Origin: Nocardioides sp. 503
Lineage (GTDB): Bacteria > Actinomycetota > Actinomycetes > Propionibacteriales > Nocardioidaceae
DNA length: 64,000 nt
Direction of reading: 5' to 3'
Assembly (NCBI RefSeq): GCF_004522095.1
Contig: NZ_SPUI01000002.1
Coordinates: 1 to 64,000, forward strand
The notes under the pieces were generated by a model. That model saw only the letters and a list, made by a program, of their open reading frames with translations. It was not told where the DNA came from and did no database searches. The position numbers and the translations under genes were made by a program. This document shows, in pieces, positions 20,278 to 29,433 of the stretch (within the stretch, counting starts at the first letter, position 1; every line of letters begins with the position of its first letter).

Positions 20278-20705
20278 CCGGCCCGGACCCCGCGCACGTC
20301 CGCCCCGACGGGGTCTCCGACGACACCGTCAGCGCCCTCGGCAAGCTGTCGGAGGCGCTGGAGGCCGTCGAGGCCGCGCGCGGTCACCTCTACGCCTTCC
20401 ACCGGTTGTGCGGGACCGCCGACCTCACGCTGGGCGACGCGGTCGACGAGCTCCGCGACGCCGGGCACGACGACCTGGCCGATCGCATCTCCGAGGAGCT
20501 GGTGGGCCGCAACGTGCTCGAGGGGCGCTGGTCCTTCCAGATCGTCGAGGACTACGACGACCACTACTGGTCGGCGTTCCGCGACCTGGAGCGCACGGCG
20601 CGCGAGGAGCTGGTACAGGGCCGTCGCCATCTTTTCGAGTCGGAGATGAAGGAGGACCGCCGCACCCACGGCCGTCCCCACCACGAGTCCAGACCTGGGG
20701 ACTGA
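20274..20705 (+). CDS. Hypothetical protein, probable CTG start
   Basis: 143 residues if started at CTG 20274, which overlaps the upstream TGA as CTGA. No ATG or GTG occurs in frame downstream until deep inside the coding region, and the only upstream GTG (20121) would overlap the previous gene by about 157 bp. The product is acidic and helical (LGKLSEALEAVEAARGHLYAFHRLCG, WSFQIVEDYDDHYWSAFRDLERTAREEL) with no confident family. The reading frame has normal GC-rich codon use. Confidence 0.6.
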   Translation: MTGPDPAHVRPDGVSDDTVSALGKLSEALEAVEAARGHLYAFHRLCGTADLTLGDAVDELRDAGHDDLADRISEELVGRNVLEGRWSFQIVEDYDDHYWSAFRDLERTAREELVQGRRHLFESEMKEDRRTHGRPHHESRPGD

Positions 20706-20725
20706 ACGAGAACACGTTCTAGTTC
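20704..20725. promoter_or_regulatory. KstR-like palindromic operator
   Basis: The imperfect palindrome GAACgAGAACacGTTCTaGTTC contains GAGAACACGTTCTA, which differs from TNNAACNNGTTNNA at only the first base. It lies in the -35 region of the promoter whose TAGGCT -10-like box is at 20733-20738. Confidence 0.55.
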
Positions 20726-20732
20726 GGGACGC

Positions 20733-20738
20733 TAGGCT
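20733..20738 (+). promoter_or_regulatory. Candidate -10 box (TAGGCT) of the 20745 gene
   Basis: TAGGCT lies six bases before ATG 20745, with the palindromic operator immediately upstream. Confidence 0.55.
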
Positions 20739-20744
20739 CCGGCC

Positions 20745-21617
20745 ATGCGCTTCTCGATCGTGACCGCCTTCCAGCCGTGCGACCAGCTGGTGCCGCTGGC
20801 GCGGGCCGCCGACGAGCTCGGCTACCACGCCATCTCGGTGCCCGACCACGTCGTGGACCTCGAGGTGCTTCAGACGCCCTACCCCTACACGCCCGACGGC
20901 AGGCGGCGGTGGGACACCGACTCGGAGTGGCCCGACCCGTGGGTGCTCATCGGCATGCTCGCCGGTGTGACCACCCGGGTGCGCTTCTTCACCAGCGTCT
21001 ACGTCAACGCCCTGCGCAACCCCTTCCAGGTGGCCAAGACCGTCGGCACGGCTGCCGTGCTGTCGGGGGACCGGGTCGCGCTGGGGGTGGGCATCGGCTG
21101 GTGCCGGGAGGAGTTCGAGCTGCTCGGCCAGGACTTCCGGACCCGCGGCCGGCGTACGGACGAGGGGCTCGCCCTGATGAAGGCCCTGTGGCAGCCAGGG
21201 TGGACGGAGTTCGAGGGCGAGTTCTACTCCGCACCCAGGATGATGATGAACCCCTCGCCCGCGGCCCCGGTCCCGATCTACGTCGGCGGCCTGTCCGAGA
21301 TCGCGTTCGCCAGGGCCGCCCGCCACGACGGCTGGGTGGGTGACATCTACACGGTGCAGGAGGCGGTCGAGCACGCGCGCCGGCTGCAGGAGGTGCGGGA
21401 CGAGGCGGGCGCGACCGGCGACTTCCAGATCATCACGGCCCTGTCCGACGCGTTCCTGCCCGAGCACTTCGAGACCGCCGAGGCCGGCGGCGTGACCGAG
21501 GTCTGGACGATGCCGTGGGCCTACTACCACGGCCTCGACGCGACGCTGGCGCAGAAGATCGACGGCATGGAGCGCTTCGCCGCCGACGTGATCGTCCCCC
21601 TGGGTCCCTCGCACTAA
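20745..21617 (+). CDS. Luciferase-like (LLM class) F420-dependent oxidoreductase
   Basis: 290 residues, TIM-barrel bacterial luciferase family. The pattern MRFSIVTAFQPCDQLVPLARAADELGYHAISVPDHVV, with GVGIGWCREEFELLGQDF and PVPIYVGGLSE, is typical of F420-using LLM proteins rather than FMN monooxygenases. F420 use is inferred from the family and the presence of fbiC at 31693. The substrate is unknown. The operator upstream resembles a KstR box, so lipid or steroid catabolism is possible. The start at 20745 follows TAGGCT by six bases. A VOC protein gene begins nine bases after its stop. Confidence 0.88.
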   Translation: MRFSIVTAFQPCDQLVPLARAADELGYHAISVPDHVVDLEVLQTPYPYTPDGRRRWDTDSEWPDPWVLIGMLAGVTTRVRFFTSVYVNALRNPFQVAKTVGTAAVLSGDRVALGVGIGWCREEFELLGQDFRTRGRRTDEGLALMKALWQPGWTEFEGEFYSAPRMMMNPSPAAPVPIYVGGLSEIAFARAARHDGWVGDIYTVQEAVEHARRLQEVRDEAGATGDFQIITALSDAFLPEHFETAEAGGVTEVWTMPWAYYHGLDATLAQKIDGMERFAADVIVPLGPSH

Positions 21618-21625
21618 GGTGCAGC

Positions 21626-22012
21626 ATGGCGCGCGCGATCCATCACCTCGACCTCTGGGTCTCCGACCCCCTCCTCGCCGCTGACGAGTGGGGTTGGCTG
21701 CTCGGCGAGCTGGCCTGGGAGATCGACATCCCCGGGTCCTCGTGGGTGCACCCCGACGGCACCTACCTCTTCCTCGAGCGCTCCGCCGACCAGTCGCCCG
21801 AGCCCCACGACCGGCTGCGGCCCGGGGTCAACCACCTCGCGCTGCACGTCGAGAGCCGCGAGCGGCTCGACCGGCTGCGCGCCGAGTCGTCCGCGCACGG
21901 GTGGCGCGAGCTGTTCGCCGACCGCTACCCCCACGCCGGCGGCGACCAGCACGTCGCGCTCTACGTCGAGAGCTCGGAGGGCTTCGAGGTGGAGGTCGTC
22001 GTCGAGGGCTGA
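21626..22012 (+). CDS. VOC-superfamily protein (glyoxalase/bleomycin-resistance fold)
   Basis: 128 residues with two beta-alpha-beta-beta-beta modules (AIHHLDLWVSDP; GVNHLALHVESRERLDRL). His at the start and Glu near the end (GFEVEVVVEG) suit a metal-binding VOC domain. The substrate is unknown. TAAGGT ends five bases upstream of the ATG. It is adjacent to the LLM oxidoreductase in the same direction and converges on the SDR gene. Confidence 0.82.
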   Translation: MARAIHHLDLWVSDPLLAADEWGWLLGELAWEIDIPGSSWVHPDGTYLFLERSADQSPEPHDRLRPGVNHLALHVESRERLDRLRAESSAHGWRELFADRYPHAGGDQHVALYVESSEGFEVEVVVEG

Positions 22013-22028
22013 CCCGTCGCCGGCGGCC

Positions 22029-22823
22029 TCAGGGCAGGATCGAGTCGACGTAGCCACCGTCGACCCGCACGGCGGCGCCGGTGGTCGCCGACGCCAGCGG
22101 TGAGCTGAGGTACGTCACCATGTGGGCGATCTCCTCGGGCTCGATGAGCCGCTGGAGGAGGGACTGCGGGCGGTGCTCGCGCATGAAGCGGCGCTGCGCC
22201 TCGTCCCACTCCAGGTCGTCGCCGACCAGGCTGTGGACGAAGTCCTCGACCCCGCCGGTGTGCGTGGGGCCGGCGATGACGGAGTTGACCGTGACGCCGG
22301 TGCCGGCGGCGGTCTTGGCGAACCCGCGGGACACCGCGAGCAGCGCGGTCTTGGACATCCCGTAGTGGACCATCTCGACCGGGGTCACCACCGCGGAGTC
22401 GCTGGCGATGTAGAGGACGCGGCCCCAGCCGCGCTCGGTCATCGAGGGCAGGAGCTCGCGGGTCAGGCGCACGGCCGCGAGGACGTTGACGTCGAAGAAG
22501 CGGCGCCACTCCTCGTCGGTGATCTCGAGCGCGGGACGGGACTCGAAGATGCCGAGGTTGTTCACCAGGACGTCGACGTCGGGCACCGCGGCGACCGCGG
22601 TCGCCGCGCCCTCCTCGGTCGTCACGTCGGCGACGACCTCGACGAGGTCGGCGTCCGGGAGCGTCTCGCGCAGCGTGGCGATCGCCCGGGTGACCGACTC
22701 GGTCGAGCGGCCGTTGACGCCGACGCGGGCACCGGCCTGCGCGAGCCCGTGGGCGATCGCGAGGCCGATGCCCTGCGTGGATCCGGTGACGAGGGCAGCC
22801 TTGCCGCGGAGGTCGATGTGCAT
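22029..22823 (-). CDS. Short-chain dehydrogenase/reductase
   Basis: 264 residues, classical SDR. The NAD(P)-binding motif TGSTQGIG is near residue 14. NNLG, the catalytic Ser in IASDS and YGMSK (Tyr and Lys) are all present. Arg39 in the NGRST segment suggests NADP preference, as inference only. The substrate is not known. TACGGT lies six bases upstream of the ATG on the minus strand, so the mRNA is probably leaderless. Confidence 0.9.
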   Translation of the reverse strand: MHIDLRGKAALVTGSTQGIGLAIAHGLAQAGARVGVNGRSTESVTRAIATLRETLPDADLVEVVADVTTEEGAATAVAAVPDVDVLVNNLGIFESRPALEITDEEWRRFFDVNVLAAVRLTRELLPSMTERGWGRVLYIASDSAVVTPVEMVHYGMSKTALLAVSRGFAKTAAGTGVTVNSVIAGPTHTGGVEDFVHSLVGDDLEWDEAQRRFMREHRPQSLLQRLIEPEEIAHMVTYLSSPLASATTGAAVRVDGGYVDSILP

Positions 22824-22850
22824 GCGTCGACCGTACGCGGGGCCGCCCGG

Positions 22851-22994
22851 CTACTTGAAGATGCTGTAGCCACCCGGGCCGACGGCGAGGCCGACGATGA
22901 TCAGCACGACGCCCCAGAGGGTCTCGCCCTTGAAGAGCTGGAAGATACCGGCGATGACCAGGATCACCGCGATGATCCAGAGGATGAAGCCCAT
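22851..22994 (-). CDS. Tiny membrane protein (47 aa)
   Basis: Two hydrophobic segments separated by LFKGETLWG, ending GPGGYSIFK. Small proteins of this pattern are common in actinobacteria and uncharacterised. The ATG at 22994 has an AAGGAG ribosome binding site six bases upstream on the minus strand. It is probably transcribed upstream of, or independently from, the SDR gene. Confidence 0.7.
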   Translation of the reverse strand: MGFILWIIAVILVIAGIFQLFKGETLWGVVLIIVGLAVGPGGYSIFK

Positions 22995-23087
22995 GTGGTG
23001 CTCCTTGCGTAGGTGGTGCTCGGACGCGGTCGCCCGATGTTCCAGCATCGCAGTACCCGGCGGTGCTCGGGAGTAGTCAGCCGGGGG

Positions 23088-23116
23088 TTGACTTAAGTTC
23101 GAGTCTCGTACTTAAT
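23088..23116 (+). promoter_or_regulatory. xylB promoter with embedded operator
   Basis: -35 TTGACT (23088-23093) and -10 CTTAAT (23111-23116) are separated by 17 bp, with the start codon six bases after the -10. An inverted repeat TTAAGTTCGAG-T-CTCGTACTTAA (23093-23115, 10 of 11 positions matched) fills the spacer, an ideal operator for the adjacent ROK repressor. Confidence 0.8.
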
Positions 23117-23122
23117 GGAGGA

Positions 23123-24508
23123 ATGGCTCTGGTGCTCGGTGTGGACTCCTCGACGCAGTCGACGAAGGCGGTCCTGGTGGACGCGGCCGACGGCACGGTG
23201 GTGGACGAGCGCAGCGCGCCCCACCCCGACGGCACCGAGGTCGACCCGCGCGCCTGGCTGGCGGCGTACGACGAGGCGACGGACGGGCTGCTCGAGCGCG
23301 CCGACGCGATCGCGGTCGGCGGGCAGCAGCACGGCATGGTGGCCCTCGGTGACGACGGCGAGCCGGTGCGCGAGGCGCTGCTGTGGAACGACACGCGGTC
23401 GGCCGAGGCCGCGCGCACGCTCGTCGAGGAGATGGGCGGTCCCGACGCCTGCGCGAGCGAGGTGGGCAGCGTCCTGGTCGCCTCGTTCACCGTGACCAAG
23501 CTGCGCTGGTTGCGCGACCACGAGCCCGACCGGGCGGCCGCCGTGCGCGAGGTCCTGCTGCCCCACGACTACGTCTCGCGCCACGCCTGCGCCCCGGGGA
23601 CCGCCGCGTTCACCGACCGCGGCGACGCCTCGGGCACCGGCTACTTCGACGCCCGGAGCGCATCGTGGCGCCCCGAGCTGGCCGCCGCGGCGCTCGGGCA
23701 CGAGCCGGCGCTCCCGCGCGTCGCACCCGACGGTTCCGCCGCCGCCGAGACCGCCGCGGGCCAGGTCGTCGCCCCCGGCACCGGCGACAACATGGCCGCC
23801 GCCCTCGGCATGGGGCTGGGCGCCGGCGACGTGCTCATCTCGATCGGCACGTCGGGCGTCGCCTCCGCGGTGAGCGCCACCCCGGTCGCCGACGGCACCG
23901 GCACCGTCACCGGCTTCGCCGACGCGCAGGGCGGCTACCTCCCGATGGTCACGACCATGAACGCCGCGCGGATCCTCGCCCTGCAGGCGCGGTGGCTCGG
24001 CGTCGACCTCGACACCCTCGCCGAGCTCGCGCTGGCCTCCGAGCCCGGCGCGCACGGAGTGGCGCTGCTGCCCTACTACGGCGGCGAGCGCACGCCCAAC
24101 CGTCCCTCCGCGGTCGGCACCTGGACCGGTCTGACCGAGGCCACCACCCGCGAGGACCTCGCCCGCGCCGCCTTCGAGGCGCTCCTGTGCTCCCTGGCCG
24201 ACGCGGTCGACCACCTGGCCGCGACCACGGGGGACCAGCCGCAGCGGGTGCTCATGGTCGGCGGCGCGACCCGCAGCGCCGCCGTGCGCGCCCTCGCCCC
24301 GGCCATCCTCGGCCGCCCGGTCACGCTCCCGCCGCCGGGGGAGTACGTCGCCCGCGGCGCCGCCCGCCAGGCCGCCTGGGCGCTGTCGGGTGAGAGCGCT
24401 GCTCCCGAGTGGGCACTGGCCGACACCGTCGAGCTCGAGGCCGCGCCGACCCCCCACGTCCGCGAGGCCTACGCCCGGCTGCGCGACCGCACCGACACCT
24501 GGTCCTGA
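23123..24508 (+). CDS. xylB: Xylulokinase
   Basis: Phosphorylates D-xylulose to xylulose 5-phosphate. 461 residues, a FGGY-family kinase of normal length. [20 protein letters not shown] is the N-terminal phosphate-1 region, GGQQHGMV is diagnostic for xylulokinase, and DISIGTSG-type and MVGGATRS segments are phosphate-2 and adenosine motifs. The start at 23123 matches the family N-terminus; GGAGG sits only one base away, so leaderless initiation from the promoter at 23088 is more likely. xylA follows after 28 bp and a ROK regulator after that, forming a xylB-xylA-rok operon. Confidence 0.96.
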   Translation: MALVLGVDSSTQSTKAVLVDAADGTVVDERSAPHPDGTEVDPRAWLAAYDEATDGLLERADAIAVGGQQHGMVALGDDGEPVREALLWNDTRSAEAARTLVEEMGGPDACASEVGSVLVASFTVTKLRWLRDHEPDRAAAVREVLLPHDYVSRHACAPGTAAFTDRGDASGTGYFDARSASWRPELAAAALGHEPALPRVAPDGSAAAETAAGQVVAPGTGDNMAAALGMGLGAGDVLISIGTSGVASAVSATPVADGTGTVTGFADAQGGYLPMVTTMNAARILALQARWLGVDLDTLAELALASEPGAHGVALLPYYGGERTPNRPSAVGTWTGLTEATTREDLARAAFEALLCSLADAVDHLAATTGDQPQRVLMVGGATRSAAVRALAPAILGRPVTLPPPGEYVARGAARQAAWALSGESAAPEWALADTVELEAAPTPHVREAYARLRDRTDTWS

Positions 24509-24536
24509 CCCCATCCAGCACACGAGAGGCACCACC

Positions 24537-25703
24537 ATGACCCAGATCCCCACCCCTCGCCCCGAGGACAAGTTCTCCTTCGGCCTCTGGACCGTCGGCT
24601 GGCAGGGCCGCGACCCGTTCGGCGAGGCCACCCGCGAGCCCATGGACCCCGTCCACGCGCTCGAGAAGCTCGCCGAGCTCGGCGCCTACGGCGTCAACTT
24701 CCACGACGACGACCTGATCCCCTTCGGCAGCGACGACGCGTCGCGCGACGCGATCATCGAGCGCTTCAAGAAGGGCCTGGCCGACACCGGCCTGGTCGTC
24801 ACCACCTCCACCACCAACCTGTTCACGCACCCGGTGTTCAAGGACGGCGGCTTCACCTCCAACCTGCGCGACGTGCGCCGCTTCGCGATCCGCAAGGTCA
24901 TGCGCAACATCGACCTCGCCGCCGAGCTCGGCGCCGAGATCTACGTCGCCTGGGGCGGCCGCGAGGGTGCCGAGTACGGCGCGTCCAAGGACGTCGCCGC
25001 CGCGCTCGACCGCTACAAGGAGGCCTTCGACCTGCTCGGCCAGTACGTCGTCGACCAGGGCTACGACCTCAAGTTCGCCATCGAGCCCAAGCCCAACGAG
25101 CCGCGCGGCGACATCCTGCTGCCGACGATCGGCCACGCCCTGGCCTTCATCGAGACGCTCGAGCGCCCGGAGATGGTGGGTGTCAACCCCGAGATCGGGC
25201 ACGAGGAGATGGCCGGCGTCAACGCCGCCCACGGCTACGCCCAGGCGCTGTGGCAGGGCAAGCTCTTCCACATCGACCTCAACGGCCAGCACGGCCCGCG
25301 CTACGACCAGGACCTGCGCTTCGGCGCCGGCAACGTGCGCGGCGCCTTCTGGGTCGTCGACACCCTGCTCGCCGGTGGCTACGACGGCACCGTCCACTTC
25401 GACTACAAGCCGGCGCGCACCGACGGCGAGGCCGGCGTGTGGGCGTCGGCCCAGGCCTGCATGACCAACTACCTCGTCCTGCGCGAGAAGGCCCTGGCCT
25501 TCCGCGCCGACCCCGAGGTGCAGGAGGCGCTGGCCGCGGCGGCCCTGCCCGAGCTGGCCAAGCCCACCCTGGGCGAGGGCGAGACCTGGCAGCAGCTCAA
25601 GGACTGGGAGCTGCCCGACGTCGAGGCGCTCGCCGTCCACGAGGCCGGCTTCGAGCGCCTGGACCAGCTGGCCCTCGAGCACCTGTACGGCGTCCGCGGC
25701 TGA
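24537..25703 (+). CDS. xylA: Xylose isomerase
   Basis: Interconverts D-xylose and D-xylulose. 388 residues, exactly the actinobacterial class I length. [11 protein letters not shown] carries the catalytic histidine, [18 protein letters not shown] is the substrate loop, and metal ligands lie in [23 protein letters not shown] and HIDLNGQ. It is the second gene of the xyl operon. The ROK regulator begins three bases after its stop. Confidence 0.98.
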   Translation: MTQIPTPRPEDKFSFGLWTVGWQGRDPFGEATREPMDPVHALEKLAELGAYGVNFHDDDLIPFGSDDASRDAIIERFKKGLADTGLVVTTSTTNLFTHPVFKDGGFTSNLRDVRRFAIRKVMRNIDLAAELGAEIYVAWGGREGAEYGASKDVAAALDRYKEAFDLLGQYVVDQGYDLKFAIEPKPNEPRGDILLPTIGHALAFIETLERPEMVGVNPEIGHEEMAGVNAAHGYAQALWQGKLFHIDLNGQHGPRYDQDLRFGAGNVRGAFWVVDTLLAGGYDGTVHFDYKPARTDGEAGVWASAQACMTNYLVLREKALAFRADPEVQEALAAAALPELAKPTLGEGETWQQLKDWELPDVEALAVHEAGFERLDQLALEHLYGVRG

Positions 25704-25705
25704 CG

Positions 25706-26881
25706 ATGGGCCCGGCGATCGGCTCGGACCTGCCGGCCAGCACGGAGGGCCTGCGGCGACGCAACACCTCGCTCGTGCTCCGGAGCCTGCGCCAGCAGGG
25801 TCCGGCCACCCGCGCGGAGCTCGCCAAGCGCACCGGGCTGGCCAAGGCCACGGTCGGGGTCATCGTCGGCGGGCTCGCGGAGGCGGCCGCGGTCGACGAG
25901 GCCGACTCCGTGCCCGGCGGCCGCGGCCGGCCCGGTCGTCCGGTCACGCTCACGGGCCGAGGCCTCCTGGGCCTCGGCCTGGAGCTCAACGTCGACTACG
26001 TCTCCGCGGTCCTGCTCGACCTGGGGGGCCGGGTCCGCCTCAGCGAGACCCGGCCCGCCACCGACGCCGCGCGGCTCCCGGCACTGCTGGAGCTCGCGCG
26101 TGACGTCGTACGGCGGGAGCCGGCGGGGCGGCTCGTGGGCGCGATGGTGGCCGTGCCCGGCCTGGTTCGGGGCGACGACCGCTCCGTGGCCTGGACGCCC
26201 AACCTGGACGCCACCGGGCTGGCCGCCGACGTCGAGGCCGCCCTCGACGGGCGCTGCGGAGTCTCGGTGGGCAACGACGCCAACTGCGCCGCCTACGCCG
26301 AGTCCCACCACGGCGCGGCCACCGGGGTGGCCCACGCGCTCTACCTCACCGGCACCGTCGGCATCGGTGCCGGCATCGTCAGCGACGGCCGCCTCCAACG
26401 CGGGTCGACCGGCTTCGCGGGGGAGGTCGGCCACATGCCGATCGGCGACTCCACCGCGCTGTGCGGCTGCGGGCGGCGCGGCTGCTGGGAGGCCTCCGTG
26501 GGACTGCACGCCATGCTCACCGCGGTCGGGCTCCCCGAGCTCGCCACCCCGCTGCGCTCGGCCCAGGCGGTGGCGGCCCGCGCCTCGGCGGACCCCGCCG
26601 TGCGCGAGGCGCTCGCCCGGCTGGGCCAGGACGTCGGCCTCGGCCTCGCCGTCCTGGCCAACGTGCTCGACCCCGAGGTCGTCGTCCTCGGCGGCTACTT
26701 CGTGCCGCTGGGGGAGCACGTGCTCGCCCCCGCCCGCCGCTCCCTGGACGAGCGGCTGCCCTCGGCGGCCCAGCGCCGCCCCGAGCTGCGGCTGAGCACC
26801 CTCGGCATGGAGGCCGCCGCACTCGGCGCGGCCGAGCTCGCGCTCGAGGGTGTCTTCTCCGGCGACGTTCCCGTCACCTGA
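25706..26881 (+). CDS. ROK-family transcriptional regulator (XylR-like)
   Basis: 391 residues. The N-terminal winged helix is at about 15-75 (LRRRNTSLVLRSLRQQGPATRAELAKRTGLAKATV). The ROK sugar-binding domain follows, with GNDANCAAYAE, TGTVGIGAGIV and the zinc motif CGCGRRGCWE. Located directly after xylA, it is the best candidate to bind the TTAAGTTCGAG repeat in front of xylB and to release it on xylose. It converges with the second ROK gene. Confidence 0.92.
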   Translation: MGPAIGSDLPASTEGLRRRNTSLVLRSLRQQGPATRAELAKRTGLAKATVGVIVGGLAEAAAVDEADSVPGGRGRPGRPVTLTGRGLLGLGLELNVDYVSAVLLDLGGRVRLSETRPATDAARLPALLELARDVVRREPAGRLVGAMVAVPGLVRGDDRSVAWTPNLDATGLAADVEAALDGRCGVSVGNDANCAAYAESHHGAATGVAHALYLTGTVGIGAGIVSDGRLQRGSTGFAGEVGHMPIGDSTALCGCGRRGCWEASVGLHAMLTAVGLPELATPLRSAQAVAARASADPAVREALARLGQDVGLGLAVLANVLDPEVVVLGGYFVPLGEHVLAPARRSLDERLPSAAQRRPELRLSTLGMEAAALGAAELALEGVFSGDVPVT

Positions 26882-26902
26882 GGCGAGACTCCGCGCTCCG
26901 CG

Positions 26903-28126
26903 TCAGCCGGCGAGCTTCGCGCCGACGCCGGTGATCGCGGTGTGGAGGCCGGCGACCGGGTCGACGAACAGCGGCTCGAGCGCGATCTCCGCGGCGCCGA
27001 GCAGCACCGAGTCGGCGCCGAGGCCGGGCAGGGTGAGGGTGACCGACTCCAGGGGAGCGGGCAGGGCACGCTGGGCGAGTGCGGCGTTGACGTCGGTGCG
27101 CACCAGCCGGAAGAGCTCGCGGAAGTAGCCGCCGAGCACCACCACGCGCGGGTTGAACGCGTTGACGATGCTGGCCAGGCCGTGGCCGAGGTGGGTGCCG
27201 ATGACGCGCAGCTCGGGGGTCGGCTCGCGGAAGCCCTCGAGCACCTCGCCCAGCTGGGCGACCTGCTCCTGGGGGCAGCCGATCGCGGCGGCGATGGCGT
27301 GGGCGCCGACCTCGGTCTCCCAGCAGCCGCGGTTGCCGCAGTGGCAGGGGTGTCCGGAGGGGTTGAAGCTCAGGTGGCCGACCTCGCCGGAGTAGCCGCC
27401 CGCGCCCTCGAGCCGGAAGCCGCCGGTGATGACGCCGGCGCCGACGCCGACGTTGCCGGAGACGTAGATGAGGTCGTCGATGCCCAGGCCCGCACCGCGG
27501 TAGTGCTCCGCGAGGGCGCCGAGGTCGGCGTCGTTCGCGACGAGCACGGGGACGTCGACACCGAGCGCGGCCAGGATGATCGACCCGAACGACACGTCGT
27601 GCCACTCGAGGTTGGGTGCCAGCCGGATCAGGCCGTCGTTGCGCCGGACCATGCCGGGCACGCTGACGCCGATCCCGACCAGGGGAGCGGTGTCGGGGCT
27701 GTCGGCCACGACCGTGCGGATCAGGTGGGCGACGGTGCCGCCCACCTGCCAGGCCTCGCTGCCGCCGACGATCGGCGCGGTCGCCCGGTGCTGGATGTCG
27801 CCACCCAGGCCGACGCGGGCGACGACGACGCGGTCCACGCCGAGGTCGACCGCGATGACGAACGGCCCGCTGCGCGAGATCCCCACGCCGGCCGAGGGAC
27901 GTCCGGCGCCGGTGCGCGGGTGGGCGGGCAGGGCCCGCTCCGTGACGCCCAGCGACTCCAGCTCGCCGACCAGCCCTGCGATGGTGCTGCGGTTCAGCCC
28001 CATCTGCAGGGTCAGGTCGGCCCGCGACATCGTGCCCGCGCGGTGGACGTGACGCAGGAGGGTGCCCAGGTTGTGGCGCCGGACCCCCTCCTGGTTCGTC
28101 CCGAGACCGGAGCGCTGACGGCTCAT
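26903..28126 (-). CDS. Second ROK-family transcriptional regulator
   Basis: 407 residues with the same architecture: winged helix at about 15-75 (VRRHNLGTLLRHVHRAGTMSRADLTLQMGLNRSTIAGL), ROK domain with VANDADLGALAE, GNVGVGAGVI and the zinc motif CHCGNRGCWE. It is the last gene of the xylF-xylG-xylH operon, ten bases after xylH. It probably regulates the transporter operon, for which separate operator-like boxes occur upstream of xylF. The presence of two paralogous ROK repressors side by side suggests split control of uptake and catabolism. Confidence 0.9.
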   Translation of the reverse strand: MSRQRSGLGTNQEGVRRHNLGTLLRHVHRAGTMSRADLTLQMGLNRSTIAGLVGELESLGVTERALPAHPRTGAGRPSAGVGISRSGPFVIAVDLGVDRVVVARVGLGGDIQHRATAPIVGGSEAWQVGGTVAHLIRTVVADSPDTAPLVGIGVSVPGMVRRNDGLIRLAPNLEWHDVSFGSIILAALGVDVPVLVANDADLGALAEHYRGAGLGIDDLIYVSGNVGVGAGVITGGFRLEGAGGYSGEVGHLSFNPSGHPCHCGNRGCWETEVGAHAIAAAIGCPQEQVAQLGEVLEGFREPTPELRVIGTHLGHGLASIVNAFNPRVVVLGGYFRELFRLVRTDVNAALAQRALPAPLESVTLTLPGLGADSVLLGAAEIALEPLFVDPVAGLHTAITGVGAKLAG

Positions 28127-28135
28127 GAGGTCGGC

Positions 28136-29410
28136 CTAGACGCCCGCCGCGGAGCGACGACGGCGCGAGATGGCGTCCACGCTCGCGGCCAGGAGCAGCA
28201 CGCCACCGGTCACGAGCAGGTTGATGTAGGCCGCCTGGTTGAGCAGGCCCAGCCCGTTGGGGATGGTCGCGATGACGAGGCCGCCGATGACGGCGTCCAT
28301 CGCGCGACCACGTCCGCCGAAGAGGCTGGTGCCGCCGATGACGGCCGCCGCGACGGCGTACAGCAGCTCGTTGCCGCCACCGGAGCCCGGGGAGACCTTG
28401 CCGGTGTACGACGCGGCGAGCAGCCCGCTCACCGCCGCCATCGAGGAGGCGATGACGAAGGCGGAGATGCGGATCCTGGTCACGTTGATGCCGGCACGAC
28501 GGGCGGCCTCGGCGTTGCCGCCGACCGCGTAGAGGTGACGCCCGAAGCGGGTCCGGGTGAGCACGAACGTCCAGAACAGCAGCAGCGCGATGACCACGGG
28601 CAGGACCCACGGGATGCCGCTGATGTTGAAGAGGTTCGGGTTGGGCGCGCGGTTGGCGCTCAGCAGGGCGGTGAGGCCGAAGATGATCACGGCCAGGACG
28701 ACGATCTGGATGATCACCAGCGGCAGGGGCTGGTGCACCAGGCCGCGTGCCGAGCGGGACCGGTAGCGCCACAGCGCCAGCGCGGCGAAGCCGAGCACGA
28801 TCACGACGGCGGCGATCCAGCCGGCGGTCACCGGGACGTTCTTGATGGACAGCCCGCGCAGGACCTCGTTGTTGAAGCGCAGCGAGCCGCCGGAGCCGAT
28901 CAGCTTGAGCGGGATGGCCTGAAGGGCGAGGAAGAACGCCAGGGTGACGACGAACGAGGGGATCCCGAGGAACGAGACCAGGGCCCCGATCGCCAGGCCG
29001 ATGACGGCGCCGACGACGATGCCGGCGATCGTGGCCAGCAGCCAGTGCCAGTCGTGGTCGATCAGCATCAGTGCCGTGACGCACGCGGACGCACCGCCCG
29101 CCACGCCGGCGGACAGGTCGATCTCGCCCAGCAGCAGGACGAACACCAGGCCCATCGCCAGGACGATGATGGAGCCGGCCTGCACGACCAGGTTGGCCAT
29201 GTTGTACGTCGTGAGGAACCGGTCGTGAAGGGTCGAGAAGACGACGAACAGCACGACCAGTCCGAGGATGGCGGGCAGCGAGCCCATGTCGCCGCCGCGC
29301 AGGCGGTTGACGTAGTCGCGGGCCGAGTCGCCGAGAGTCACCGCCTGACGGTTGTCGCTGGCGAAGGCGCCGTCGGCGGGCTTCGCGGGGGTGTCGGATT
29401 CGACAGACAT
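28136..29410 (-). CDS. xylH: Xylose ABC transporter permease
   Basis: 424 residues, a ribose/xylose-type (carbohydrate uptake type 2) permease. It has about ten transmembrane segments with the EAA-like loop GGTSLFGGRGRAMDAVIGG near the C-terminus and the motif LGEIDLSAGVAGG typical of XylH/RbsC. It sits between xylG and the second ROK gene with short spacers. The start at 29410 is the first codon that fits the family; the N-terminal 40 residues are polar and cytosolic. Confidence 0.92.
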   Translation of the reverse strand: MSVESDTPAKPADGAFASDNRQAVTLGDSARDYVNRLRGGDMGSLPAILGLVVLFVVFSTLHDRFLTTYNMANLVVQAGSIIVLAMGLVFVLLLGEIDLSAGVAGGASACVTALMLIDHDWHWLLATIAGIVVGAVIGLAIGALVSFLGIPSFVVTLAFFLALQAIPLKLIGSGGSLRFNNEVLRGLSIKNVPVTAGWIAAVVIVLGFAALALWRYRSRSARGLVHQPLPLVIIQIVVLAVIIFGLTALLSANRAPNPNLFNISGIPWVLPVVIALLLFWTFVLTRTRFGRHLYAVGGNAEAARRAGINVTRIRISAFVIASSMAAVSGLLAASYTGKVSPGSGGGNELLYAVAAAVIGGTSLFGGRGRAMDAVIGGLVIATIPNGLGLLNQAAYINLLVTGGVLLLAASVDAISRRRRSAAGV

Positions 29411-29433
29411 GATGAGAGGTTCTCCGGTCCTGG

